A DNA stretch of 64,000 bases. It comes from Cordia subcordata. Its lineage: Eukaryota > Streptophyta > Magnoliopsida > Boraginales > Cordiaceae. The notes beneath the pieces were generated by a model that was given only the letters and a program-made list of their open reading frames with translations, ran no database searches and was not told where the DNA came from. Numbering within the stretch: position 1 is the stretch's first letter; every line of letters begins with the position of its first letter. Of the stretch, positions 35,176 through 46,499 are shown piece after piece. The stretch covers positions 9,666,501 through 9,730,500 of the forward strand of contig JAPTOF010000006.1 in assembly GCA_028554755.1 (NCBI GenBank). Reading direction: 5' to 3'. Position numbers and translations under genes: made by a program.

Positions 35176-35439
35176 GCATCTGAAATATGTAATATTCATC
35201 ATGGTAGGAATGATCACATATAAGATATAGTTATCCTTATCTCTACAGAAATAGAGTTGGTTTGGAACTATATAGTTTGGTCTTATCTAACTTCTGTTGT
35301 ATTTGCTTCTATAAAAAGGGCCCTTAGTATTGTATTTTTTACACATCAAAATAATAAGAGTTCTTTTCCCTCTTATAATACTTTATTTATTTTTTATTTA
35401 ATTTATGTGGCCTTATAATTCTCTATTAATTTCACAACA
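35176..35439 (+). repeat. 3' LTR of the decayed copia element
   Basis: Aligns with 27752-28025 and ends TTTCACAACA before ATTAC. Its first 10-12 bases are degraded, so the start is approximate. TATA-like CTATAAAAAG near 35310. Confidence 0.8.
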
Positions 35440-35444
35440 ATTAC

Positions 35445-37175
35445 TTATTTACTTTCGCATTATACATAGTATTTTTATAATAGATGAAACAACAAGGCCA
35501 TCAGGAACTTCAGATGCCGAGTATGAAATGGAATCTAGGGCCGTCTGATCCTTAAAATTCCAGAAAAGATAGATAGAGTTAGTTTGGCTTTTCGTTCTGA
35601 AGAACTAAATTGACTTTTGTACTTTAAAAATCTATTTTAAGAAAAAAAAAAAAGAGTGCTTGGTTTTCTATCATGAAAGTCAGTTTAAGTCTAAAGTTAA
35701 TGGAGTTTTTAAACCTAAATGAAGAAATTAAAATTTTTTACTTCTCCCTTTTTAGTTTGCAAAAAGAAGTTTTAAAATTTTTTTAAAACAAAAAGATCCT
35801 CAATATTTTTGTTATTAATATTTTTTAATTACAACTATAATTAAAAATAAATAAAATAATTAATATAATAATTAAAAAATGAAACAATATTGGAAAATCT
35901 TAAATTTAACAAAAATAAAATATAGTAAATAATAACTAAATTAATAATGTAAACAAATAACAATTCAATTAAAAATAATAATTTAAATATTTAATAATGT
36001 AATAATAATTTATTATTTTTAATGTAATTCAATAGATTTTTAGTTATATCATGTAGAGTAAATTAGTTTTTATTATAAACTCAAAAGCCCTTTTAGTAAT
36101 TTGGACAACTAATTATAATTTTCAAATGTAAAACCAAACATTCTGTCATTTAATTAATAAAAGTTCGTTTCGTATGAAAATAACCAAACATATTTCCTTT
36201 TATCTAAAAATTCATTTTTAAAAGGCGTTCTTCGAAAATGATATTCTCAAACTGAAAAGCTATACTAGCCCTTAATGGTCGCGAGGTGATAGTATAATTA
36301 TTTGATCTCTACTCAATTGTCTAAATTATTTTATCAAATTATTTCATTACTTTACCATTGTTTGGCTAGTTTGGTTTTTCAATTGAAAAACACTACTCTA
36401 TAAACGAGGTCTTTGATATTGGACTTTTAGTAAAAATAAAAAATGCGTTGTGTGAGCAGGCTTTTACCAAATGAGTAGAATTTATTAGTCCATTTGAAAA
36501 TAGTTGTTGATTTTCAAATTACTAATAGGATATTTTAAAATTAATAATAATAAATTATTGTTGCTTTTTGTAGTCAATTTTTTATTTCAATCATATTTCT
36601 TATTTGAAATCCTCTTAAAGAAATTATAATTGTAACTTTTCTAAAATTAAACTAAAAATTAATAAATTATTAATTATTCATTAAATTTTATTTAATTACA
36701 TTATTACTTTAAAATTATTTATATTTAAATATTTTCTAGTTCATAAAATTATTTTTTAAATCTATTTGTTATAAAATTTACTTTAGATTACCTATTATTC
36801 TTATTTTTAGTAATTTAAAGTTTTTTTTATTATTTCCATTTTTAGTATTTTTAAAATTTTTTAACTTTGGCTTTTTTAAAATTTACTTTTGTTATATTTT
36901 ATATTTATTTATTTTTAAATGATGTATTGATGATTATTTTTGTCAAGAAAAATCTAAAGACTCCATCCCTAAAAAAATAAATGAAGAGCTAAAAAATTTT
37001 AACTTCTCTATTTAAACCCAAAACTTCATTGACTTTTACTCGGATAAAGTCTTAAGATGTAAAACCATACACTTTTTTTGTCCCAAGACAAGGGAAAGAG
37101 GGTCTTATTGAGAGAGGAGGAGAGGAAAGGCTTGGGCCTACCCATTCCGATAGGGACCCATACAAGAACAGGAAG
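35445..37175. other. AT-rich non-coding DNA with a likely eroded MITE
   Basis: The part 35575-36275 is bounded by AGAGTTAGTTTGGCTTTTCG on the left and the loosely complementary AAAAGCTATACTAGCCC on the right, with a very AT-rich interior. That fits an old MITE but no target duplication is visible. The remainder (36300-37175) is AT-rich with no frame of note. Confidence 0.4.
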
Positions 37176-37350
37176 GGGTTGTTTGGATTGGCTTGCTCTA
37201 AGCACCTTTTTTAGACTTTTGAAAAAAGGTATCTTTTGAGGGAAAAAAAAACTCAAATTAGCTAAAATTGAAGTTTTTTAAGTTTCAATTTTTTAAAATT
37301 ATTTTTAGAAAAAAGTACTTTTCTATGAAAAATCAATCCAAATAAACTAT
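37176..37350. mobile_element. small MITE-like inverted repeat
   Basis: Left end TTGTTTGGATTGGCTTG and right end AATCAATCCAAATAAAC are inverted copies of each other with a few mismatches, about 150 bp apart. Boundaries and family are not secured. Confidence 0.45.
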
Positions 37351-37674
37351 TAATTTGTAAAATTAATTTGATTCTTCAAAATAAAAAGTCAAATGTACTT
37401 ATAAGTCACGCCCGTAGGACTTAATAAGGCTCACAATGGATAACATGCTTTCTGATTATATGGGGGTAAATTTTAAGGTGCACCTTCAATAAGATGCACC
37501 CTCATCTATGTGGTCCTTCATCTATTAAAAAAAAAAAACACAAAGAGTAATGTGTACAGATCTTTTTTCTATCTCTGTTTTCTTTCTCTCTCTACATCTC
37601 TGTTTAGTCATATTTGTGACAATTGGTTATGATATATTTATATGTGTGTGTATTTGAAGGATTGGTATATATTC

Positions 37675-37885
37675 AGTAATTTATTATTGTTTGTTTAGTA
37701 GCTTATAACTGTTTGTTCAGTATCTATAGCTGTTTGTTTAGTATTCTATAACTATTTATTCTGTAGCCTATTATTGTTTGTTCACTGTTTTGTAATTGTT
37801 TGTTCAATAGGCAATTATTGTTTGTTCAATGTCTTATAAGTGTTTGTTCTATAGGTAATTATTATTTGTTCAGTAGTATATTATT
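37675..37885. repeat. degenerate minisatellite, about 22-bp unit
   Basis: Some nine copies of a unit like ATTGTTTGTTCAGTAGCTTATA in tandem. TTTGTTCA or TTTGTTTA recurs about every 20-24 bp. Confidence 0.85.
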
Positions 37886-40497
37886 CATCAAAATATATGT
37901 TTGTAATTAAAATTGGTTGAAACTACTAGATTGTTTATTCATTATTCAGTCTTTGTTTGTTCATGGAAAACTTTATCATATTTATATATTTTTGTTCAAA
38001 ACTCACAATTCAAAGTTACATATGTTTTATATTTTTTTGGATGTTATTGCTTCAGATTTGATGTTTTCTATTTCTTTGGACGTTGGTGCTTCAGTCATTT
38101 TGATTAAATTGAGATTTGATTTTGATTTGATATCTTTGTTGAGTTGTTGAACAAATTGAATTGAAGAATTGTATTTTAGGTTTTATGATATTTAGTTTTT
38201 GTCATTAAATAAAAGAGAAAAGAGAAGAATTATAGCAAAAAAAAAAAAAAAAGAAAAAATACATTATATAGTGCGTGATTTCACAGCACTTATATGGAGG
38301 CTAACCTGGGCAAGTTGTATCGCAATAGAAGTTCTCGGCTTGGGGTAACCCTTGGTCCCTTTACGACCCAAAGTAGTATTCATAACAGAAAATTCAAAAT
38401 TAGTAGCTAATTAAGGTTATTTCTCTTTCTGACATATTTCAAATTGATATCTACGGATAGATCACAACTTTATATGTCTTATTTAAAGGGTGATCGGTAA
38501 TGTTTATAAGTATTTTTTAATAGAAAACTAGTACAAATTCAGTACTCATAAACACTTTTTATTAAGAATTAGTGGGAGTTACTTTCTATTTTAGACACTT
38601 ATATGCACCAAATAAGCACCGTCAAATAAGCAATAAATTAATCCCGTTAAAAATACTTCATTTGGACCCATATCTCTTTTCAATTTTTCTATCTTCTAGA
38701 AATCTAAGAAGATAAGAAACTATTATTTTGCTAATTGAGCCCAATGAAAGCCCAACCTTGCTACATAATTATTTGTTTTTGAATCCCCCAACCCAATGGA
38801 ATTTGAACCTACTCACCACTTTAATTTAGAGATAATAGTGCAAACCACTCGAGTTACTCTCTAATCCCAAAATATACTTGAGCAACTTAGCACATGAGTT
38901 TTATATTTTATATATTATTTAATATCAATAAATTTAATTGTAATTATAGGTTTGGGTGGAGTTTTGTTTTGACTTAATAATTGAGAATATAAAATTAAGA
39001 TCGACGCAATTTTCCTTTTTCTAGTTCAACTATTAAATTACATTAAGAGAGTATATATTCATTTATTGGGTGAGGAGTTTTCTAATAATACAATCGATGT
39101 ATCTCAACTTATGTCACAAGAGGACTTGTAGGGAAACTCTACAAAAAATATGACAAGGAAGATAACCAAATGGTGATATTTTGGCAAATATGATATACTA
39201 GTAAAGATGTGCACGGGCCCGATGTCTATTGACAAAGTGTTGTGATATTAAAAAAAAAAAAAAATCTAATAGAATGAAATTTTGTTTGTGGTGTGAGATC
39301 TTTTATGGTGAATTTTTGTAGAGCAACTATGTATCTCTGTATGATTTTAGAACTTTAAATCATAAACATGGATCTTATGTCAAAATAAAGAATGATTACT
39401 ATAGATAAGTGATTCAACAATTTGAAAACGTAACCCCTTTCCGATGATGAGGGCCCAGTGGAGGGAGTTTCTTTCGAAGGTATATGGGTATATGCATGGA
39501 GGTCTATGATGATCCATTCTTCCTGTGCGCCCTCTTCTTTTATGGTCGTGCAAGGGCCTCAGTCTTGCTTGTGTCTCCTCCTTCATCTGCTCAGTCTTCT
39601 TCTCTTATGGGTTTAGGCTTCCTTTGCCTAAGTTTTTTCGCACATTGAGTGCATAGTATGCGTAATGTCTGTGCTGTGTATGTAATGTGATGCATAGTAT
39701 GTGTGATATGTGCGAACAGACCCTTTTTTTTCCTTGGAATTGGAGAAAGACCACATTTTTTTCGATTTTTCTAGACCATCATCATCATATCCATTGTTCC
39801 TTTACATCATTTTAATTAAGAGGAGAGTGCGTAAACACAAGGATTAAGAATTCCTACATTATTTCTATGGAAAGGACTTCTGCTCTTGGTAATTCTACTG
39901 ATATTTCAATATGATTCAGCATTTGATACATACAAAACGATTTAAAATCATGGAATAGTACTGTATCTAATGCTATTGTAGTTAGAGCAAGTTCCTCGTA
40001 ATTCTAATTATCTAATAATTTTTATTATTTACAGTGTATTTATTAATTATTTTTGTATTGACAGTGGTAAGATGGCTTGAGGAAGTTTCTGAGAAATCAC
40101 CTTATAACTTAAAGCATTGTTGTTTGAAATGTAACGCTAAGGCTTCAAAACCTAAAATGACCATGCCTATAACGTACCTTGTAGTATATGTTATGCTTGA
40201 AATATAGAAATGGTCACATGGCTCACTTGAAGAAAATTAAATATGTGTGAAGAGGGAAAACCATACAGAGTCCCTAAATAAAGAAAAAAAAGCAGCATAA
40301 TCAATAGATTCCACCCAAAGTTGATATCAAGGTAAGTGGGATTACCTCTTCTTTACAATCTTTTCAGTTCCCATTAGCTTTAAATTTTTCTTCAGGAATT
40401 CTTTTCGAGATCAATTTTTCTCAGTTAACCTTATTGCTGCAAACACGACAAAAAACTTTTCAATTTTCTCTAGTCAATTTCTGCTGAGCCGAAAGCA
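37886..40497. other. non-coding DNA with small repeat fragments
   Basis: No gene seen. At 39640-39715 there is a piece of GTGCATAGTATGCGTAATGT repeats like those of local family A. Near 38790-38880 a SINE-like piece is listed separately. The remainder is AT-rich. Confidence 0.55.
38785..38880 (-). repeat. possible tRNA-derived SINE remnant
   Basis: On the minus strand TAACTCGAGTGGTTTGCAC resembles an A box, and GTAGGTTCAAATTCC about 35 bp further resembles a B box. No clear tail or target duplication is visible. Confidence 0.35.
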
Positions 40498-40624
40498 TTG
40501 GAGTCATTGTTTAACTTTGCATTGTGGCCTCTTGAATACCACATCTCTTCTCTGTTTTTCTCTCTTAGCTTCATACTTCTCTACTATTCTCTCTTCTACA
40601 TTGTGCTCTCCTCTCTATTCTTCA

Positions 40625-40849
40625 ATGGCTACACCTCGTGCGGGTGTTGGTTTGTCACCTTCTACACCTTCTGCGGCTGGAGTTTCATCCTGTTCTTCAC
40701 CTCTTATGGGTCTTATTTCATCTGCATCATCCATTCCTTCTGCATCTCAAGCTGGCCAGCAACAGATTGCTGGCTGTCTTGTAATGTCATCGAGAAATTT
40801 ACCACTGTATTCCACTAGCTGGGCTGCGACTAGTGGTGAAAATGATTGA
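40625..40849 (+). CDS. unrecognised small Ser/Pro-rich ORF, doubtful
   Basis: ATG 40625 opens MATPRAGVGLSPSTPSAAGV and runs 74 codons to a TGA. The product is rich in Ser, Ala and Pro, with no domain I recognise. Around it, 40390-40620 is pyrimidine-rich and could be a transcribed leader, but I see no splice structure or partner exon. It could equally be a chance frame in a repeat remnant. Confidence 0.2.
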   Translation: MATPRAGVGLSPSTPSAAGVSSCSSPLMGLISSASSIPSASQAGQQQIAGCLVMSSRNLPLYSTSWAATSGEND

Positions 40850-40882
40850 GCAGCATGACAATTCATGGATAGAGAAAAAAGA

Positions 40883-41011
40883 CATATCTCTTGATGGTTG
40901 CAGCTCCATCGATTGCGCCAATGACTTACCAGGGTAATAAAACAGCAGCTGTTTTATTAGATGCACTAGTCATTGTTGCAATCGATGGAGCTACAACTGT
41001 TAAAAGATATG
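40883..41011. other. 129-nt imperfect hairpin with 64-nt arms
   Basis: The left arm (40883-40946) and the reverse complement of the right arm (40948-41011) have equal length and agree at about 50 of 64 positions, with no gap needed. The best block is AGCTCCATCGATTGC. The apex is ATAAAACAGCAGCTGTTTTAT, a perfect palindrome around one base. A transcript would fold into one long stem. It could be a small foldback transposon or a young microRNA-type locus. The sequence alone does not decide. Confidence 0.75.
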
Positions 41012-41379
41012 CATTTTTAGAAGGAAAAAAATATATGATATGTTGACACGTGTCACAAATCAAAAAAATAAAAATACTACTTTATATTATATATGGATAT
41101 AGATGTTATAAGAGATTTGTCATTAATTGCTTTCATAGGTCAATTATTTCTCTATCTTTTTTTTTTTTGGGAGTCAGCATAGGTCAGCTACCCACGATTC
41201 AATCTACCTAAGCAAAATGAGGGGCTTAAATCCATTACCCAATGAAGCAAAAATGATATCATTAATTTACCATTTAGTGCTTTTGTTGCTCAATGTCACT
41301 GATTTTTTTTTTTTTTTGGTTAAATTAGTGTTGCTCTTAAGGCATAGATTTACACTCCACAACAAATGCTTTGTCTGAT

Positions 41380-41756
41380 TGTAGATGTCTAAACCTACAA
41401 TTAAGACATTAACCTACCACTTAAGATAGATCACGACCCTTTTGTAATGAAGTAAGACTGCTGGTGAACTATGGTTAATGTGAGTGTATAGTACTTGCTT
41501 TTTGTGTCCTCTATGATCGTCCTTCCTCTCCTATTTAAGGACACTCACATACCCAATTATAGGCTAATTCCTCTGATTATGGAATGGGATTTATATGAGT
41601 CCGTTAATTATGCATGTGTCCTCATGATTGATAATCTAATTGATTCGTCTTCTTTCTTTAGGCAAGGTAGACTTTCCCTACATGGTCTAGGCAAGCATCC
41701 TCATCTTAACCCAAGCTTGGGCTGCACTAAGGACCATATTAATATAGGCCCAAACA
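41380..41756 (+). repeat. 5' LTR of the LARD-like element
   Basis: 377 bp. TATA-like CTATTTAAGG near 41531 stands where the partner LTR has CTATATAAGG. Confidence 0.75.
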
Positions 41757-41884
41757 ATTTGGCCCCCACTTACCAATCCGTAAGAGGTGGTGCCTAGAAC
41801 TAGATCACGTGTTACTCATTAATATTTGTTCCATGGACCTACTAAAAGAAATACTCTATGTGAAGTCATAGGACTTTACTATTT

Positions 41885-42440
41885 TGCGGCCCTGGTGTGA
41901 AATTGAAAGGCCTCGTTATATGGTGTGGCCCTAATGTTAATCAAAGGACCTTCAGCAAGTCTATAGTCTTGATGTTAGACTGAAGGGTCATTTTAAATCA
42001 CGGCCCTGACATGAGATTGAAGAGTTGTAATGGATGATTTGTCACGGTTTTGATATGAGATCAAAGGGCCATTGCATATGAATGATCACAGCCTTGGTAT
42101 AAGATCGAAGCACTGAAATATATAATTGGTTGCAGCCCCGATATAGGATTGAAGGATTGGAATATATAATTGGTCATGACCTTGGTGTGAGATCAAAAGG
42201 CCATTGCATATGAATGATCACAACTCTGATGTAAGATCGAATGGTTAGAATGTATAATTGGTCGCAACCCTGATGTGGGATCGAAGGGATGAAATCTATA
42301 ATTGGTCGTAGCCTTAATGTGAGATCGAAGGGCTAAAATGTATAAATAGTCACAGCTCTGATTTGAAATCGAAGGGCCATTGCATATGAATGGTTGTAGC
42401 CATGATGTAAGATTGAAGGGCGGGAATGTATAATTTGGTG
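41885..42440. repeat. 44-bp tandem array inside the LARD-like element
   Basis: About 12-13 diverged units. Each has a core like CACGGCCCTGATGTGAGATC, then GAAGGGC, then either an ATTGCATATGAATGAT or a ATGTATAATTGGT ending. The unit is 44 bp in the well-preserved middle. No frame is open across it. Confidence 0.9.
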
Positions 42441-43167
42441 GCGGTTTTTGCCTAGAGCTCCTCGTTTTTACATCCCAAATCCTCGTTTTCTTTCAAGATC
42501 GTGGTTCATTGTTCCTCTGCTTCTGCTAAACTAGTTTGTGCTCGACTTAGTGAAACATGGTTTCAATGACCGGGTTGTAATTGGAAGCTGCCACCATCAC
42601 TCAACTCTAGTCGCTATCGTGAGTTCTTACGGTTATGTCTCTACAAACCTGCTTTATTCTTTCTCCTTTAGAGTTGTTTCGCAATTATAATCTAGTCTTG
42701 CAATTTTTGGACAATTATTTAGCTTCTGCTATGATAGCTAATGACTTAGAACATTGACTAGACATAATTTCATGGAATCGCATAAAGTAAATAATATTAT
42801 ACTCATAATATATGTAAATCATTTATATCAAAACATATATTCTGTTCTACCCTTCAATCAAGGGTAAGCCTAATAATCTCTTTCTCATTTGTCCTGCCAA
42901 CTCGTTCTAACAAGATGCAATTAATTAACTAAATGCAATTTTCTAGCAATAATTCATCATATCAAGATATCGATGCACATAAACACACAGATGAACACAC
43001 ATGTACGCACATATCTATGCGTGTACTACATCCTAGATGCAAAAAGTTTTTAGACAATCTCTGCTTTCCAAATTGGACCAGGCACTGATAATGCGTTCCA
43101 AGCCTAAGTAGGTAGATAATATGGCATACAAGATAAGCAAACCTCATGATTATAAACTATTAGTGTG

Positions 43168-43432
43168 TTGGAATGATCTTATTTTAAGATACTTATTCTA
43201 TTGAAATTTGGAGATATCTTATAAGATTTAAGATATCTTATCACATATACCATGCATTCTATATTTGTAAAAAATAAGATAGGATAGATTGCTTATTTCT
43301 TATAAGATAAAAAGTATGGTTTTGCTTTGAATTTTCATAGGATGTGTGATAAGATTTCTTAAATCTTATAAGATGTACCTTTATTTCAATAAGATAAGTA
43401 TTTTAAAAGAAGACTATAACAAACATAGCATA
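43168..43432. mobile_element. MITE family C, copy 2
   Basis: Terminal inverted repeats of roughly 70 bp: the left has ATGATCTTATTTTAAGATAC and ATATCTTATAAGATTTAAGA. The right arm has the inverted counterpart ending TAAGTATTTTAAAAGAAG. It belongs with 25696-25950. No coding capacity. Confidence 0.7.
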
Positions 43433-45170
43433 TATGTGGCATCTTATTTCTCAGAGCTCCGATTCCATGGCCAGTGGCTTAATGAATTCTATAGGAGCAT
43501 ATATATATACACACATTACAAAATCCAAATCCAAAATCTGAATTAGGACACGCAACTCATAGCGCTCAATGATTCAATACTTTATTTTGAAAGAAAAGTC
43601 CCCTCTCAAATAAACGAACAATTTACAATTCACAATATATAGATAAAGTGAGCAAAAACTACGAAAAATTTTAGTCAAAATAAGCAATACTGTCTTTTGA
43701 TTTTCAAATAAACTACCATGTCATCCTACAAAATCAAATACCCTCTGCACGACCAGAAATTAACCCATAACTACCTCAGTAGCACAAAATTGATCCAAAT
43801 AATCAAATTTAAGAACCTCCAAATTGCCTAATACAGTATGATTGTTTCATTCAATTCGAATTCCAAGCTAAGAACACAGTAATTGAAATTATCAATAGGT
43901 TTAATTACATCATCAAACTTACAGAATCATCATACAGTATACATATAGATGTATATACGTACAGACACCAACACACACATATACACAAATAAAAATTGAG
44001 CAGAGCAGTGAAGCAAGTGACCATATCGCGTCAACCATTAAAGCTTCCTCTAAACTCAAAATGACTCACATACGAGTATATCTTGCTGGAATATTCGACT
44101 CTGGCAAAAATATCACCATGCCATCCAAGGAAAGAAAGAAAATCCTCTTACCCGTTTTTGCCTCATTGCTACATGCTGCAATCTTGACTTATATATATAG
44201 TCATGACTCAATTACATATAACACATATCTTGACTTAGTGGGGGGGGGGGGGGGGAAGCGTGTATATTACAAGGAGGAGGGTAGATAAATATTATTTACA
44301 TGATTAGATAGCAAATAACCTGTAAAGAAGGTGGAGTGCACATCAATATGTGCTGATGGACAGCGTCGTCCCAAACGAGTGACGACAATATTTTGTGTAA
44401 TTTGTCCTCCGTTTGGAAATTGTTGCATCTCCTTTGAAATGCCATGCAAAGTCTTTTCTTATCCTTGACTAACGTAAAGGTTCCACACTCGAACCCAGCC
44501 GTTTGCGATTCCAGGTCCTGGTCAAGGTTTGCTGCCGCCATTGTTGACTAAGAAGCTTGGAAATAATACGCAATACGATGTGACATTCCAATATGTTTTT
44601 TTTAAAAAAATTAAGATACGATACGTTGAGATACATTGTATAACATATATATAAATGTATTATATATGGTGAATAGCCATCATTTTGATCATAAATAAAA
44701 GAACAAACAACAATAAATACTTGATATATAGTTTGTCAAAGGAAATCAAAAGTCACAAAATTAACATGTTTATAAATTATTTCCATATATAATTTAAAAG
44801 ATATTGCTTAAAAACTAATATTTTACTCACCTAAAGACACACACTCAACATCTTACGTCATACCATAGACACACACAACATATATGTATATGGTGTGGTG
44901 TCTATAGGAGGTGTTAGGTCACTTTATTGAGTGATTGGTTGGCATTTGCCAGACACGTATCGAAAAAGATTTAGAAAAGTGTTTGGAGGTGTTAGGCGAG
45001 TGTCCGAAAGTGTCGTGAAAAATTAAAAAAATTAAAAATGTTGGACACTTATTCAACACGTGTCGGGGAGTGTCAGTACTTTATAGATTGTTGAGAAGCT
45101 TTCTCCTGCGTGGTTATGGATTCTTCCTTGCTTTTTTGTCCCTAGCTTGGCTCCAGAGTGGGTGCCAAAT
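43433..45170. other. rest of the LARD-like interior, no gene seen
   Basis: AT-rich DNA with a run of 17 G at 44240-44256. Two overlapping minus-strand frames near 44267-44541 are short and unrecognised. Around 44890-45080 GTGTCGG/GTGTCCG-type motifs recur. Confidence 0.55.
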
Positions 45171-45557
45171 TGTAGATGTCTAAACCAATAATTAAGACCT
45201 TAACTTACCTCTTAAGATAAATCAAGACCCTTTTAATTTGTAATGCAGTAGGGCTATTATATTGGTGAACTAGGGTTAGTGTAAGTGTATAGTACTTGCT
45301 TTTTGTGTCCTCCATGATTGTCCTTTCTCTCCTATATAAGGACGCTTATATCCCCATAGGCCAATTCCTCTTATTATGCAATGGGATTTATATGATTCCT
45401 TTAATTATGCATGTGTCCCTATGATTGATAATCTAATTTATTCGTTTCCTTTCTTTAGGCAGAGTTGACTTTCCCTATAAGGTCTAAGCAAGCATCCTCA
45501 TCTTAACCCAAGCTTAGGTTGCACTAATTAAGGGCCATATTAATATGGGTCCGAACA
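45171..45557 (+). repeat. 3' LTR of the LARD-like element
   Basis: 387 bp, same order of blocks as 41380-41756. TATA box TATATAAG at 45333-45340. Ends CCGAACA before CTGAT. Confidence 0.75.
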
Positions 45558-45562
45558 CTGAT

Positions 45563-46020
45563 CGAATAAATCTTGTTCCAGAGATGCTAGATACAAGGCA
45601 GCTGGTTCAATATCAATATTAACAAAGAGTACTCACTCAGCTAGAGGACCAGTGTTCATCACAGGGGTTATCTTAAGAAACATGTGAATGACCTTAAGAT
45701 AAGAAACAAGTAGCATCATTACGTATAAAGTTAATGACATACATTAAATGATCGAACATTTCGAAAGAAGTTTCTTGTTGAAAAGGGTAAAGTACACCTC
45801 CAAAATTCGAATTGAAAGTGGAAAAGATTAATGTCCCTTTTAATGATCATATTTTAATCGTTGCATCGTTTTTACCATTTTGTTTTCAATCTTGAAGTCA
45901 AAACAAATATTAGCAAATATTGAAATAACATAATTATAAGTTAAAATAAATATTATCAAATATCATAATAACATAATTGTACTAATCACCGTATAAGTAA
46001 TATATTTATATAAAAGTTCA
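45563..46020. other. intergenic DNA, no gene seen
   Basis: AT-rich, no coding frame or terminal repeat noticed. Confidence 0.6.
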
Positions 46021-46163
46021 TTTTTATTGAGAATCTAGTACAATAAAATAATAATAATAATAATAAGACATTTTTATTGAGAATCTAGTACAATAAAATA
46101 ATAATAATAATAATAAGACATTTTTATTGAGAATCTAGTACAATAAAATAATAATAATAATAA
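46021..46163. repeat. 50-bp tandem repeat, three copies
   Basis: Units start at 46021, 46071 and 46121, each TTTTTATTGAGAATCTAGTA followed by an (ATA)n tract. The first two are identical, which points to a recent expansion. Confidence 0.95.
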
Positions 46164-46499
46164 GATAAATCTATGTAATTAGCAATTGGATTTTTTTTTG
46201 ACTTTAAAATTCTAATATAAAATCATAGAAACAAAAATAAAGAGGGGTATATTATGGGAAACAATTTCCTGCCCTGATCCATTGTAGGAACTCCAATTTT
46301 TTTCTTTTTGTTTTAAAAAAATAAAAATAAAAAGTTGGTACTCTCAAGGCCATTCAAAAACCCAACCCATCACCTAAATTGGGGGTTTTTATAAAGTGAC
46401 ATATATACAGATTAAGAAAATAAAAACACTGCTTTATAATATTCATATTTAAGAGCAAACTTTTTGTGATAATTTTTTAAGTTTAAAACAACCATTAAA

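Larger units (their letters stand above)
27752..35439 (+). mobile_element. Ty1/copia LTR retrotransposon, heavily decayed
   Basis: LTRs at 27752-28025 and about 35176-35439 share ATATTCATCATGGTAGGA, ATAGAGTTGGTTTGGAAC, ACATCAAAATAATAAGAG and the end TTTCACAACA. The duplication ATTAC flanks both sides (27747-27751 and 35440-35444). The expected first base T of the 5' LTR has become A (AGTTATGAAAT). The primer site follows at 28026. Gag, protease, integrase, reverse transcriptase and RNase H occur in copia order but with many stops. A solo LTR of another family (28870-30168) splits gag. About 450 bp at 34730-35175, between the coding end and the 3' LTR, are non-coding and may include an extra insertion. 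Confidence 0.9.
41380..45557 (+). mobile_element. non-autonomous LTR retrotransposon without coding region (LARD-like)
   Basis: LTR-like repeats at 41380-41756 and 45171-45557 begin TGTAGATGTCTAAACC and end in AACA. The 5-bp sequence CTGAT flanks the pair on the outside (41375-41379 and 45558-45562), as expected for one insertion event. The 3.4-kb interior has no gag or pol similarity. It holds a 44-bp tandem array, a MITE and AT-rich DNA. The bases after the 5' LTR (ATTTGGCCCCCACTTACC) do not match the usual tRNA-Met primer site. The LTRs differ at well over a tenth of positions, so it is old. Confidence 0.75.

Noticed and set aside
37675..37885. CRISPR-like array
   Set aside because: The repeats are direct, contiguous and degenerate with no spacers, and the DNA is a plant nuclear genome.
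44267..44541. Two overlapping minus-strand frames as a small gene
   Set aside because: No recognisable domain, no splice partners, and they lie within the LARD-like element next to a G17 run.
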